Positions 11,082 to 21,130 of a stretch of DNA of 60,000 bases are shown here, in pieces. Under the pieces are notes generated by a model that was not told the origin of the DNA, searched no databases, and saw only the letters and a list, made by a program, of their open reading frames with translations. Each line of letters starts with the position of its first letter. Within the stretch, counting starts at the first letter, position 1. This stretch comes from Adiantum capillus-veneris (Eukaryota > Streptophyta > Polypodiopsida > Polypodiales > Pteridaceae). The DNA lies in assembly GCA_014529385.2 (NCBI GenBank), contig CM043967.1:79445278-79505277 (forward strand), written 5' to 3'. The position numbers and the translations under genes are program-made.

Positions 11082-11085
11082 TTAA

Positions 11086-11640
11086 GGTGCTGATCACTGT
11101 GGTATGCTCAGAGGTTGATTTGGAGTGCTAAATCATGGTGAAGACATCCTAAGCGTAGGATGTCTTTTTGGCCTGTTTGACCCCAGACTTGTCCCACAAC
11201 TTCCCCTTGATGTCAGCAACCCAATGCTATGCTCAGATTTGAGTTTGGATGTCAAAAGACCCCAAAACTAGCTATTCTTGCCTTTTTCAGTCAAAAATAC
11301 TAAAGTCTGTTCAAAACCCAATTTTCTCACCCAAATGAGCTGAAAACTCTCACATGCACTCAAAACATCATGTATAACATGCACATGAAGTCACCCTATG
11401 GTTTGGTCTCAAAAATCATGCCTTGGACACAATTTGGGTAGGATGTCTGGCAATTCTCGTCTTTTGGCTTTAATGTGTCAAAATTTGGTCAAATCTCCAC
11501 TTTCCAGGTGAAAATAGGGTAAAACCTACCTTCTAAACATAGTGGTAACCTCATATTTTCAAAAACGTGCCCACCCTGTAGACATCCTATGCGTAGGATG
11601 TCTATTGCTAATTTTTTGAGACTGAAGTGTCCCTCATGCT
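11086..11640. repeat. Palindrome-centred diverged repeats, right block
   Basis: Continues the 9101-9739 family: palindrome versions at 11144-11163 (one mismatch), about 11427-11446 (decayed) and 11582-11601. No coding sequence. Confidence 0.75.
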
Positions 11641-11714
11641 TCCTTATGCTCTCAGCAAGTGCAAGTATGCTTCACAATTGCAAAAACATGCAAAAATCAC
11701 TCAATTAAGCCTTT

Positions 11715-12150
11715 GCTGAGTACCAAACATGATCCTCAGTACCAAATTCTCTACATTGCATGGTACCAACCTAAATTCATAGTACCCAAAAGGATCATTA
11801 GTAACAAATACTGTACATTGCATAGTACTAGCTTGAATTCATAGTACCAAAAAGGATCCCTAGTACCAAATCCTGTACATTGCATAGTACTAGCTTGATT
11901 TCATAGTACCAAAAAGGATCCCTAGTACCAAATCCTGTACATTGCATAGTACTAGCTTGAATTCATAGTACCAAAAAGGATCCCTAGTACCAAATCTTGT
12001 ACATTGCATAGTACCAACCTTATTTCATAGTATCAAACAATATCCCTAGTACCAAATTCTGTACATTGCATAGTACCAGCCTAAATTCACAGTATCAAAC
12101 AGGATACCTAGTGCCAAAGTGGGTACATGTCTGTACCCTGCATAGTACCA
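11715..12150. repeat. 62-bp tandem satellite (GTACC-rich)
   Basis: TGTACATTGCATAGTAC starts at 11812, 11874, 11936, 11998 and 12060, a strict 62-bp period, with more diverged units on each side (about seven in all). Each unit has several AGTACC words and a GGATCC. Scattered GTACC words continue to about 12430 without a clear period. Confidence 0.92.
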
Positions 12151-12540
12151 ATTTGGAAACCTAGTACCAATTTGGGTACTTTTTTGTATACTACAAATCT
12201 ACAAAATGGATCCATAGTTCCAAAATAATAACTTTCCAGATATAAAAAAGTACCTAATTGGGACTGTGCATCTTTACTTTGGAGCATTTCTAGCAAACAA
12301 TGGTACTATGCATCTATTTGGTACTATTCAGAATCTAGAGAAGCTTCAAATTGGGTACTACTGAGGTAGGATTTGGTACCAAGTTTGGCATGCTAGGAAT
12401 TGGTCAAATTTTGGCATGCTGGAAATGGTACTATGGAGCTGAGTATTCATACAATGATTGTTGGCTAACAAGTTGTGGTATTCTGTGTTAATCCAAGAGT
12501 AAAAAGGCGAGCAAGGATTACAGTGTGGGAAACACATATT
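12151..12540. other. No gene; GTACC-rich transition
   Basis: Diverged GTACC-containing sequence between the satellite and the upstream exon relic. If the splice reading is right, this is the start of the repeat-filled intron. Confidence 0.4.
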
Positions 12541-12542
12541 AC

Positions 12543-13229
12543 CTGAGAATCATCTGGAAGATGTATGGGATGTTTGATGACACATTTTTCCTCGATCCTG
12601 TGCTTACAGACATCCTTTTTGTTAGGAGAAACTCTTGTCTCGGATTTCCAGAAAGTGGCCACCAAATCTCTAAAGTCGATTGTGATACTTGTATGCAGAG
12701 GCATCTGTCTGTGACAAGCACTAAGTGGCAACACTTCATCCTCATCTTTCATTCCCAGTCAATTGCTTTCTGCCGCTATATTACGTCAATGAACACCCAA
12801 GGCATCAACAATTTTGGACTGGTTCACAGTGGTTATGCTCTGATCACCATTGTTCAGTATCATCGTCAAAGAGGTTCTCTTCACAAAAATCTCAGTTGAA
12901 GAGTGGGGCACTTTCAGCTGAGTCAATGTGTTGCAAACGCCGGAAAGAAGACTCGATTGCACATCCGAACTCCTCAACTTGGAAAATCGTTGATGACGCA
13001 TGAGTTGCTCTAGAATTTCTTGTTGTTCTAGTGTTGTTAGTCCTTGGGTCTGCCGACGCCAACATCTAGCCATGGCTATGCATATATTGTTCCTTCATCT
13101 GGTTGTAGCAAGTTTAGCTCTCTTAGCAGGGTTGCGCTCCTTGTGTCGTTGCTCACGCTTCTTTTGTACCCAATAGTCCCGCAAAAATACTTGGTTGCTG
13201 ACAGGTTCATGAATGCTCGTGGTTTCCAT
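12543..13229 (-). pseudogene. Cys-rich TE-like plant protein, upstream exon relic
   Basis: From ATG at 13229 the minus strand reads a basic N-terminus (WVQKKREQRHKERNPAKRA), a TAG, and in the same frame QGLTTLEQQEILEQLM with a helix-rich segment and ALGVH, resembling a helix-turn-helix. After a stop and a small gap comes VATFWKSETRVSPNKKDVC and HPIHLPDDSQ, then CAG|GTAATA, a good splice donor with the last exon base at 12543. The VSPNKKDVC motif is characteristic, from memory, of the same unnamed protein family as the relic at 1-477, where it precedes the TCCC block. Both relics are on the minus strand in the right order. The CACTA-1 terminus lies 8 bp upstream of the ATG. Function unknown; TE origin or domesticated gene are both possible. 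Confidence 0.45.
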
Positions 13230-13236
13230 TATAGCA

Positions 13237-13480
13237 CACTACTACATTTGCCCCCCTATAGCGACGGCTACAACGAAGAATTTTCGTCGCATTAGCGAGG
13301 GAAAAAGGCATCGATGTAGCCGTCGCTACTGTACGTCGCATAAATGAGGCATTTGATGAGGGCTATAGCGACGAGTTACCGTCGAATAAGTAGCAAAAAT
13401 AAGACGTTTACTTTTCGTCGCATAAGCGGTGCGTGGAAAAATGCGTGGTCTAAGTGGCGCGTGGCATAAGCGACGAGTTG
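13237..13480 (+). mobile_element. CACTA-1 left terminus and subterminal repeats
   Basis: CACTACTACATTTG starts at 13237. It is followed by repeated GCGACG/CGTCGC words in both orientations (about 13260-13480), the usual transposase-binding region of CACTA elements. The matching right terminus was not found; the region beyond 31.9 kb is rearranged. The transposase relic at 17304-31882 has the right orientation to belong to it. Confidence 0.65.
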
Positions 13481-13622
13481 TTGTTTTTTTAAACAAAGAC
13501 TGCATCAGCGACGCTTTGAACACGCAACGACTATATGACGTGCAAGGTTTCATAAGTGATGTCTCTCCGCTCCCTCTCTCTCTCACACACACACACAGTA
13601 CATACAACAATCTAGCTCTAAT

Positions 13623-13623
<1 letters not shown>

Positions 13624-13685
<62 letters not shown>
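13624..13685. repeat. (CT)n microsatellite
   Basis: About 31 perfect CT units. A second shorter CT tract lies at 13908-13936. Confidence 0.97.
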
Positions 13686-13686
<1 letters not shown>

Positions 13687-13907
13687 GCTCTTCTACACAC
13701 ACATACAAACTCTAGCTCTCGAGTGGAACACACCCACCCACAAACTCTAACTCTCTCTCTCGCGCCGGTGTTCTTGCATTTGTGATTGCTCTCGTTGTCA
13801 TATATTTGTTGGCATTTCGCATAGTAGTGCGGACGTTGATCGGACCGGTGCGTGCGTAAGCGATATAAATTTACAATTTCGGCTTCAAGATGAATTATGG
13901 TACACAA

Positions 13908-13939
<32 letters not shown>

Positions 13940-14159
13940 GCTAATTTTTTAAGTTAGAACTTCAAATTAAATAAAAAAAGACGATCATGTTTTTTTATTA
14001 AAAATATGTATTAAAATAAAATAGCAGGCCCTCAAGCCAATATTAAAACTCAAACCCATGATTTTTGTCGTGTAGCAGACGTTTCTATAAGTCCAAAATT
14101 GGCTCCCTTTGTTTAATTAAGAAAAACGTTCTTGATGTGTAACAGAAATAATTCTTGCG

Positions 14160-14720
14160 AACTTCTAAAATGATCCATTGGCCAGCCGCTTCAGATCTCG
14201 TGAGCCATATGGCTTGCCAAGATGCCTCGTTGGCACGTGGACAAGCTATGTGGGCTCATGGGATCTCAAACGGCTCGCAAATGGGTCATTTTCAAAGTTC
14301 AAACAAGATGTATAACTTGTTCACATGCCTCATTGGCACGTGGGCTCCATGAGCTAAAGCTTGCCGATCGACCATTTCTGAAGTCCGTGATCAAAAAAAC
14401 GCTCGCGGACTACTTTGGAAACGGCCCATTGGCGAACCATTAAAGATTCTGCGAACCCACATAGATTTTTCGCGTGTCAAAGAGGCATGTGGGCAAGCTA
14501 TAGGACTTGCCGAGAGCTCAAACAGCTGCCCGATGTATTGTTTCTGAGCGTTTTTTGCTCGAGGACTTTGAGAACGATCCATATATCAACGAGTTGTTTG
14601 AGCTCTTAGCGAGCCGTATAGCTTGTCCATATGCCTCATGGGTACATGAACATTCCATGTGAGCTCACAAGAGCTCCAACGACTCGCCGATGGACCGTTT
14701 CTAGAGTCCACAAAAAAAAA
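14160..14720. repeat. Diverged subterminal modules of CACTA-1
   Basis: A GCTTG...ATGCCTCNTTGGCACGTG-like module recurs near 14211, 14317 and 14618, with one inverted copy near 14480 (AGGCATGTGGGCAAGCTA). No coding potential. Such mixed-orientation modules are common in CACTA subterminal regions. Confidence 0.55.
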
Positions 14721-14779
14721 AAAAAACTTGTCCCTATTTCATACAACTCGGGACACGTGGGTTTAACATGAAAATAAAG

Positions 14780-15345
14780 AAAACTTGGCACATGTCAGTA
14801 CTTGGTACTTGGTACATGTTGATACTTGGTACTTGGTACATGTCGGTACTTGGTCCTTGATTTAATTTGGCTGTAGGTTCCATAATGAAACTTTGTACTT
14901 GCAATTGGTACATGGTCCATGGTATTAATTGCTCAATGTAACTTTGTCGTACGATAATAAATTAACATGAAAACAATAAAACCTCTTTAGTGTTAGATTT
15001 GGTATAAGGTACTTGGTACTTGGTACTTAGTACTTGGTACTTGATTTGGTACAAGATATGTAGAATATGACACTTAGCGTAAAATCTGCTACCTTTACAA
15101 AAAATATGAAAATCAAAAGCTTGTTAATACTAGAGCTTGACATAGAAACCAAGAAAACTTGTTAGTGTTAGATTTGGCAGAGTTGATTTAGAGTTTGGTA
15201 TCAGGTTCCATAATGAAACTTGATAGTTGTCATTGGTGCATGGTACATGGTACGTAACTTGAAACTTGGAGTGTATGATGCTTGTAGTTGGTGCATGGTA
15301 CATGGTACGTAACTTGAAACTTAGAGCGTATGATTCTTGGTACTG
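14780..15345. repeat. TTGGTAC-rich repeats and a ~55-bp direct repeat
   Basis: Runs of CTTGGTACTTGGTAC occur at about 14790-14850 and 15005-15050. A cleaner pair of units beginning TTGGTGCATGGTACATGGTA lies at 15233 and 15288 (period 55). Confidence 0.75.
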
Positions 15346-16540
15346 TGAAACGTCATAGTTCAAATCTTCATCTGAAAAGCAACATTGGAAGACCTTTTAA
15401 CAATGTGTAAACCATCCGGGCGAAAAGCCACAGGCGGTGACCCAAATCAAGACAACAACAACTAAACAGAAAGACTAACGTCCCTAGCGATATTTCTTTT
15501 ATATTCTTAAAGACTTGCACAAGAGTGCTATAAGATCAAAATGCCTTAATTTTGAGAAGTAGAGCAACTAACATAAAACTTAGGACTAGGTTTCACATGC
15601 CACATTATCATTTGGTAGCACAATGACCATGATTTCAATCCATCTTTTTTAAAAATATATATAAAGACAAATAAATAACATTGAGATGGTTACTTAGGTT
15701 AATTATCTTATCGATAAATAATTAATTGTTTGACAATAGACAAATTCAGTGATGCAATAAACACATGTCAGTATATATCATCAGTAAGTTTATGTACATG
15801 TGTCCAAAATGTGTGGTGATCAATCCTCACATATACAAAACAAATCGCATCATCACATACGATGTAGCAATGAACACTGAAAAATACATATATAACGATC
15901 CCAAATATGCAAAAGAAATCTCTACGCAGGATCGCTATGTGATCCATCACTACTGGAAGATTCACTATCATCGGTCTCATGATAGCTAGTGCCACCACCA
16001 CTGGTCCGAGCCGTGGGACTGCGACTGTCCCCATCTCTGCGATCGTCACCATCATGGCCAGTGATTGGGCCGCTGCTCCTCTCAGCCTCTCGACGTCGCC
16101 CCTCGGCCTCCTGTCGAGCCACCTCTGTCATATGAGCCTCCCCATGCTGCTCCTGTATTAGTTAGTGAAATAAAAAAAGAATATATTATAGTTACCATGA
16201 AAAAAATCTACAAAGCAAAACAAAGATACGTACAAGTGGATCTGGAGTGTCAGTAAGTGTTTGACACAAAGCACGATAGCCGCAATATGTGGTATACTCT
16301 ATCTCCTGTGCTGTCGGTGCACGACCATAGTCTTTCATCTACATTAAGACACTTGATGGCGAGGATGACTTTACTACCATTGGTGCACATGTCTCTCGCA
16401 CACGGCACGGACAGGTCATTTGTCTTGGAGCTCGAGGTTTCTCAACATCCTCTACCTTTTCCATTGGAGGCTAAGATGGGTGGAGATCATCCACTCCCTA
16501 CTCATTTTTACAGGATCTAGTACAGAGATACGATCGTAGA
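15346..16540. other. No gene recognised
   Basis: Short frames only. A minus-strand Ser/Arg/Glu-rich frame at 15922-16131 has biased composition but no domain. Internal to CACTA-1. Confidence 0.4.
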
Positions 16541-16543
16541 TGA

Positions 16544-17071
16544 TACGGAGGCTGGCAAGGAGGACCACTTCCTTCAGATGTAGTGGTTTTTGGCTTTTGG
16601 GGCAATTGCTACATGATTTCTCCGTCCACCATCAGTGGAGCGGGAGGAGGCGTCTTTATTGCACAGGATTTTCATGTGCCCCCTCATTCAGAGGTCACCC
16701 TTATGTCTTTTTCTGGACCTATATATAGATGGGGTCCATGGCATCAGCTCACTCACTACATCCAGAGCATGACTTCTTATGGATTATGTCTCAATGCAGC
16801 CTCTCTTTCTGCTAGAGGGATTACACATGCAGAAGGCCAAAGACTCTATTTTGATGGAAGACCTTACTCTCAAGGAAACATAGCAGGTTTAATCAATAGT
16901 AGTCGAGACAGAAGTGCAAGAACCAATTGCACATTTGTGGAGTTTGAGAATAGTCATGAACCAAGACACATGACTAGGGATGTACCAAGATATATAGGTG
17001 TCCATGCTATTAAATCATTACGTGCTGGTGATGAATTGCTAGTCAATTATGGATGGCGTAGACCTCCATGA
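16544..17071 (+). CDS. SET-domain-like ORF inside CACTA-1
   Basis: The frame is open from 16544; the first ATG is at 16613. Three blocks fit a SET (protein-lysine methyltransferase) fold: GAGGGVFIAQDF with S-E-V-T-L (the SET start, like G-x-G-[VIL]-F), GNIAGLINSSRD...TNC (where canonical SETs have NxxxFxNHSCxPN), and IGVHAIKSLRAGDELLVNYGW (the end block, AGxELxxxYG). The NHSC tetrad is replaced by NSSR, so S-adenosylmethionine binding may be weakened. No pre-SET or post-SET cysteine cluster is seen. An upstream exon is possible (TTTTTACAG ending at 16513). It lies between the CACTA left end and the transposase in the same orientation, suggesting either capture or an accessory gene. It is one of the few uninterrupted domain-length frames in the window. 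Confidence 0.6.
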   Translation, partial: YGGWQGGPLPSDVVVFGFWGNCYMISPSTISGAGGGVFIAQDFHVPPHSEVTLMSFSGPIYRWGPWHQLTHYIQSMTSYGLCLNAASLSARGITHAEGQRLYFDGRPYSQGNIAGLINSSRDRSARTNCTFVEFENSHEPRHMTRDVPRYIGVHAIKSLRAGDELLVNYGWRRPP

Positions 17072-17303
17072 GCACCCTTAATAGATGAGGGTTAAGAGCT
17101 CATTGTATACAATTCCTAATGTTATTTTGAACTCTTGTACCCTAATTCTACACTTTAATTTTCATTACGTTTCGTACTGTCGCTAATTTATTTTGATATT
17201 ATTATTTTTTGTTTCCAAATGTTATTGAATTCCATGCACATCTCTCTCTCCTTTTATATATAAGCATGCTATTGATACAATCTTCTTTACCTTCAAATAT
17301 GCA

Positions 17304-18972
17304 GATTCCAGATTATGACATCGATAACGTCACAAATCAACATTCACATGACGTATCTCAAATGTCAATAGAGTGCATGAGGATCGTACGCAGGATTGAT
17401 CCTAATACGTATGCAAGACTAAAGGAACAATATTCTAAGGACTTTAATGGACGTGATGATATCTTTCATAATGACGATGGCATGGCTGATTTTATTGAGG
17501 ATTGGCATCAGAATTATAGTGTATGTGATATTCCTAACAACGAGAAGTATCTTCGAGAAGAAGCTCTAAAGAATATCTACAAAGGAAGCCAACTGACACG
17601 ACTAAGTGCAACTTACTTATTCTTAATCTTCAAAACCGTTTTGGATGGAGTAATGTATCCAATTCAGCACTATTGAAGTATGTATACATCTAACATATTT
17701 GTTTGCTACACTCTAAACATTGGTGCTTGTTATTGATCATATTTTTAATCAACTTGCAGGCTAGTCTCTCAAAAGTTCTTGCCGCCGACAAGCAATTCCC
17801 TTCCTGCATCACACGATGAGGTGAAGAAGATGATAAGTAGTCTTGGACTTGACTATTCTTCTATACATGCATGTCCCAACGATTGTATTTTATATAGACA
17901 TTAGTAGCAGGACAATGTGACGTGCCCAAAATGTCAAACGCCTCGTTATAAAGATGAGAAAGGTAAGGTCCCTAGAAAGGTATTGAGACATTTTCCCTTG
18001 GCTCCGCGTATAAAACATATGTTTCAAAGTCCTGAATTAGCTAAGCTTATGACATTGGGAGCGGAGCACAAGAGCAAAGATGGAGTACTGCGAATTCCGC
18101 AGGATAGTCCTGCATTTGAGCATATTGATTCGCTATGGCCAGATTTTGCAAAAGAATCACGCAATTTAAAGATGGGTGTAGCATTAGATGGTGTGAATCC
18201 ATTTTCTATAAAATCAAGTAAATGGTCTACATGGCTGGTGGTAGTTATTAACTATAATCTACCCCCATATCTTAGTATTAAGAAAGAGCATTTAATGCTC
18301 TCACTCTTGATCCCAGGAAAGTGACAAGTTAAAGACCTGGATGTATATTTGGCTCCTCTCATTGACGATCTTCAATATTTGTGGAGAGGGATTGATGTCG
18401 TGGATATGTCAAGAAGCATTGGTGAAAGACACTTCATTGTTCGTGGGATTTTAGCATGGACTATCCACGACTTTCCAGGATATGGTTTTTGCTCAGGTAA
18501 ATGGTTTAGATATATACATTTTCTCATATGTTTTTTGTATATTTATTGCGCTAATAATCTTTGTTATGTTTTTCATGCAGGACTATGTACCAAGGGTTAT
18601 AAATATTGTCCCGTGTGTGTGGTGTTTGGTTGAGATCAACTTATAGCAAAAACCTCAACAAAAATATATATCTTCGACATAGACGATTTTTACCTGAAGA
18701 GCATCATCTACGAAATAGAAGGCAAGCCATACATTTCAACGAGAAGGTAGAAGAAGAAAAATGTCCAATACCAAACACACCAAAGGATTGGTATCTAAAG
18801 TGGACTGTTGGGCCTGTTATCGATCCGAAGTCGGAGATCATAAGTGGTGATGATGCTGACGCTGTGAAGGTGCGAGCCAAAGGAAAACGTTCTCTGGCTG
18901 AAAGCCCTTCGATATGGTACACTTTTTAATATTGGAAGGATTTGAAGATGTCATCTTCTTGATCCTATGCAT
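17304..18972 (+). pseudogene. TNP2-type CACTA transposase, 5' part (CACTA-1)
   Basis: Exon from a TTGCAG-like acceptor (ATATGCAG, ending at 17303). Blocks in order: a variable N-terminus, LNLQNRFGWSNVS in a shifted frame, an intron near 17675-17760, SLGLDYSSIHACPNDCILY with two stops, then VTCPKCQTPRYKDEKGKVPRK, RVLRHFPLAPRIK-type sequence, DGVLRIPQDSPAFEHID, ALDGVNPFSIKSS, KKEHLMLSLLIPG, DVYLAPLIDDLQYLW, AWTIHDFPGYG, an intron (about 18499-18579), GYKYCPVC and HRRFLPEEH. These are the Transposase_21/TNP2 signature. The gene is cut at GATCCTATGCAT (DPMH) by the retrotransposon at 18973 and resumes at 29748. Stops and frameshifts make it inactive. Confidence 0.9.
18969..18972. other. GCAT target-site duplication, left copy
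   Basis: GCAT precedes the 5' LTR and follows the 3' LTR (29748-29751). Joining the flanks across one GCAT restores the open DPMHIFKNV motif of the transposase, which supports the boundary independently. Confidence 0.85.
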
Positions 18973-19025
18973 TGATAGCCGACTTTCAGAAAATCAAAGG
19001 AAAAAGAAAAAAAAACTCAATATTC

Positions 19026-19430
19026 TCCCCCCCCCCTCCCCTTCCCCACTCTCAGTACCCCCCCACCGTAACTCATTTTTCCCCTCCCGCCCTACAGGCA
19101 TCAGATAAAACCCTCGCACTCTCTCCCCCCCATTTTCCTTACATACCCCCTTCCCTAAACCCCCCCCCCCAATTTACCCTCCCCGGCCAGGCAGAAATTC
19201 ATTCCCCCCCCCCCCCCCCCCCCCCCCCTCCCATTACCCTTTACCCTCTACCCTATCCTACCCCCCCCCCCCTCTTTGGCTCGCCAATATTCCCTCCCCC
19301 GACCCCTTAACCCATTCCCCACCCGCTCGCCTCACCCTCCTTCGGCTCATTCCCCCCCCCCTCCCCCCCCCCCCCCCCCCCCCCCCGGCCCGCGGATATA
19401 TTCCCCCCCCCCCCCCCCCCATTGACTTAG
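19026..19430 (+). repeat. Poly-C tracts in LTR U3
   Basis: Several C runs of 10 to about 26 bases (for example around 19203-19228, 19362-19386, 19403-19420). The plus strand could form i-motifs and the minus strand G-quadruplexes. The corresponding 3' LTR segment (27726-28142) has runs at the same places but of different length. Confidence 0.95.
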
Positions 19431-20429
19431 TTTTCCTTCTTCCTTAAGCCCATACAAGAAAACACCACCCTCCCCCCTCTCCCTCTCACCCACACAAACC
19501 CATGCCCCGCCATACCCCCTCTTCCCCTCACTCTCCCTCACACACTCTCTCTTACTCTTATCCCCTCACCCCTCTCCCCTCCCCCTCTCCCTCACTCTCC
19601 CTCTCACGGCACGCCAGCGCGCAAGTCTCTCTCCCTCCATCGGGATGCCGCCAGCGCGCAAGTCTCCTCTCTCTCCCATGCGTTGCATCACACACACACA
19701 CACACACCCACACCCTCATGCGCACTCCGCAGCCCAAGCACACACACACACGCGCCTTGCGGCAACAGAAAACACACACAGACACCCCAATCCTACCCCT
19801 TCCTCTCCTTCCGCCATGCGCAGCAGTCCGCCATCCGCCACAGAAAAAAAAAAGGAAAAAAAAATTAAAATTATATATTATATATATATACATTATATAA
19901 CTCCCCTCCCCTTCCCGTGTTCCCACGCATGCATGCGCACATACATATACATATACGCACTCACCCGCAAATACACATGTATGCTCCCACACTCACATAC
20001 ATACATACACACACGCATAAACGCCTATGACATCGACAAACAAAAGAAGAAGGATCCAAAGCACGCGCCGCCAACGAAAAAAACAGAAAATGCGCCGAAG
20101 GCATGCCCCGGCTGACTCCGAAAAGAAGTACGCTCGACACCAACGCACTGGCAGCTTGCCATTCGCCGGCAACACGCAACCTCGATGCCATCCCAGTAAT
20201 TTTAGATTATTTTACCATTATCTTCAGTTTTCATCCAAGCCATTGTAAATTTCCCTTTTGTAAATATCCTCTCTCTAGGTGATGGTGACAAAGGCCCACC
20301 TAGAGATTCCCATCTTTTAATAAGCTTCCCCAAAACAAAGCAAGGGTCAACCACACCGGGCCCACCACTTGCTTTGTCTCCCCGATTAAGATTACCCTAA
20401 CCACACTAGGATTACCATAATCCAAGCAG

Positions 20430-20450
20430 CCAACACCTATAAATTGGCAC
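20430..20450 (+). promoter_or_regulatory. LTR TATA box (5' LTR)
   Basis: ACACCTATAAATTGGCACTG, conserved at about 29152-29172 in the 3' LTR. Transcription would begin about 30 bases downstream, placing most of the 1.5-kb poly-C region in U3. Confidence 0.6.
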
Positions 20451-20815
20451 TGAGAGATCACTATCGAGGGGGGAGGGGGCAACTTATGTGGAACCAAGCA
20501 TTGGGTAGAGTGTAGTAGGAGGGATTGACACCATCACCATCACGGGGAGGGGGTCTTGTGTGTTAGGTTTGCCTTGGAAATTGCACCATGCGAAGGGAAC
20601 CATACCCATCTCTCGACTCCAATGGTCGATGCACACACGTATGCACGCTCTTGGCAATGAACATTCACAGTCATTGAGTCGCCCTAGAGAACGCACCAAG
20701 TAGGTTGCACCATCTCTTTCCCCTACCTCTCTACCACCACGGTATGCCACCTTGTAAATATTGCAGAAATAATTCACCCTCACACCCCCGAGGTTGTTTT
20801 CATCAATTGCGAGTG

Positions 20816-20819
<4 letters not shown>

Positions 20820-20875
<56 letters not shown>

Positions 20876-20895
20876 TCCTCTCTCTCTCTGTGTGT
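20820..20895. repeat. (TC)n(TG)n microsatellite in 5' LTR
   Basis: About 26 TC units, a CCTTCC break, more TC, then TGTGTG. Flanks are the same as those of the (TG)n at 29538-29590. Confidence 0.97.
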
Positions 20896-21055
20896 AGGCT
20901 TGAGGTGTTCATATCATCGTGGGCTTTGCGTCCTAGCCGCTCAAAGCTAGGTGGTGCCCCCTGTTTGCTTTACGGTGGTAGGCTTGAGGCAAACCATTCG
21001 GCCCCCGGCGTTTTAGAGGCCGTCGAGGTTCAGGGTCCGCTTTGCGTCCGTCATT

Positions 21056-21075
21056 TGGTGCCCCCACGGAGGAGG
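21056..21075 (+). other. Primer-binding site candidate
   Basis: TGGTGCCCCCACGGAGG starts two bases after the LTR. A TGG start pairs with a tRNA CCA end; the tRNA species was not identified. Confidence 0.5.
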
Positions 21076-21130
21076 GATTTTCTAAGACCCCTTCAGTTTA
21101 CAATGTTGAAAGTGACGCCCACTATCAATC

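Larger units (their letters stand above)
18973..21053 (+). repeat. 5' LTR of Tat/Ogre-like element
   Basis: Starts TGATAGCCGA, ends GCGTCCGTCA. U3 contains long poly-C tracts (19026-19430), CA-rich and TATA repeats (19690-20010), a short inverted repeat (CTCTAGGTG ... CACCTAGAG, about 20274-20314) and a TATA box (CTATAAATT at about 20437). A (TC)n tract lies downstream at 20820-20895, where the 3' LTR has (TG)n. Confidence 0.95.

Noticed and set aside
9101-12150. CRISPR-like array
   Set aside because: The repeats are not short direct repeats with unique spacers; the 62-bp array has no spacers and the palindromic units diverge throughout. The context is eukaryotic.
13326-13907. 193-codon minus frame with a long Arg-Glu run
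   Set aside because: It is a read-through of the (CT)n microsatellite; no domain outside the repeat.
15922-16131. Ser/Arg/Glu-rich 69-codon frame
   Set aside because: Composition bias only; short, with no homologous motif recognised.
18972-19900. Proline-rich and His/Thr-rich frames around 19.0-20.1 kb and again at 27.6-29.0 kb
   Set aside because: Products of poly-C and CA repeats inside LTRs, repeated in both LTRs; not genes.
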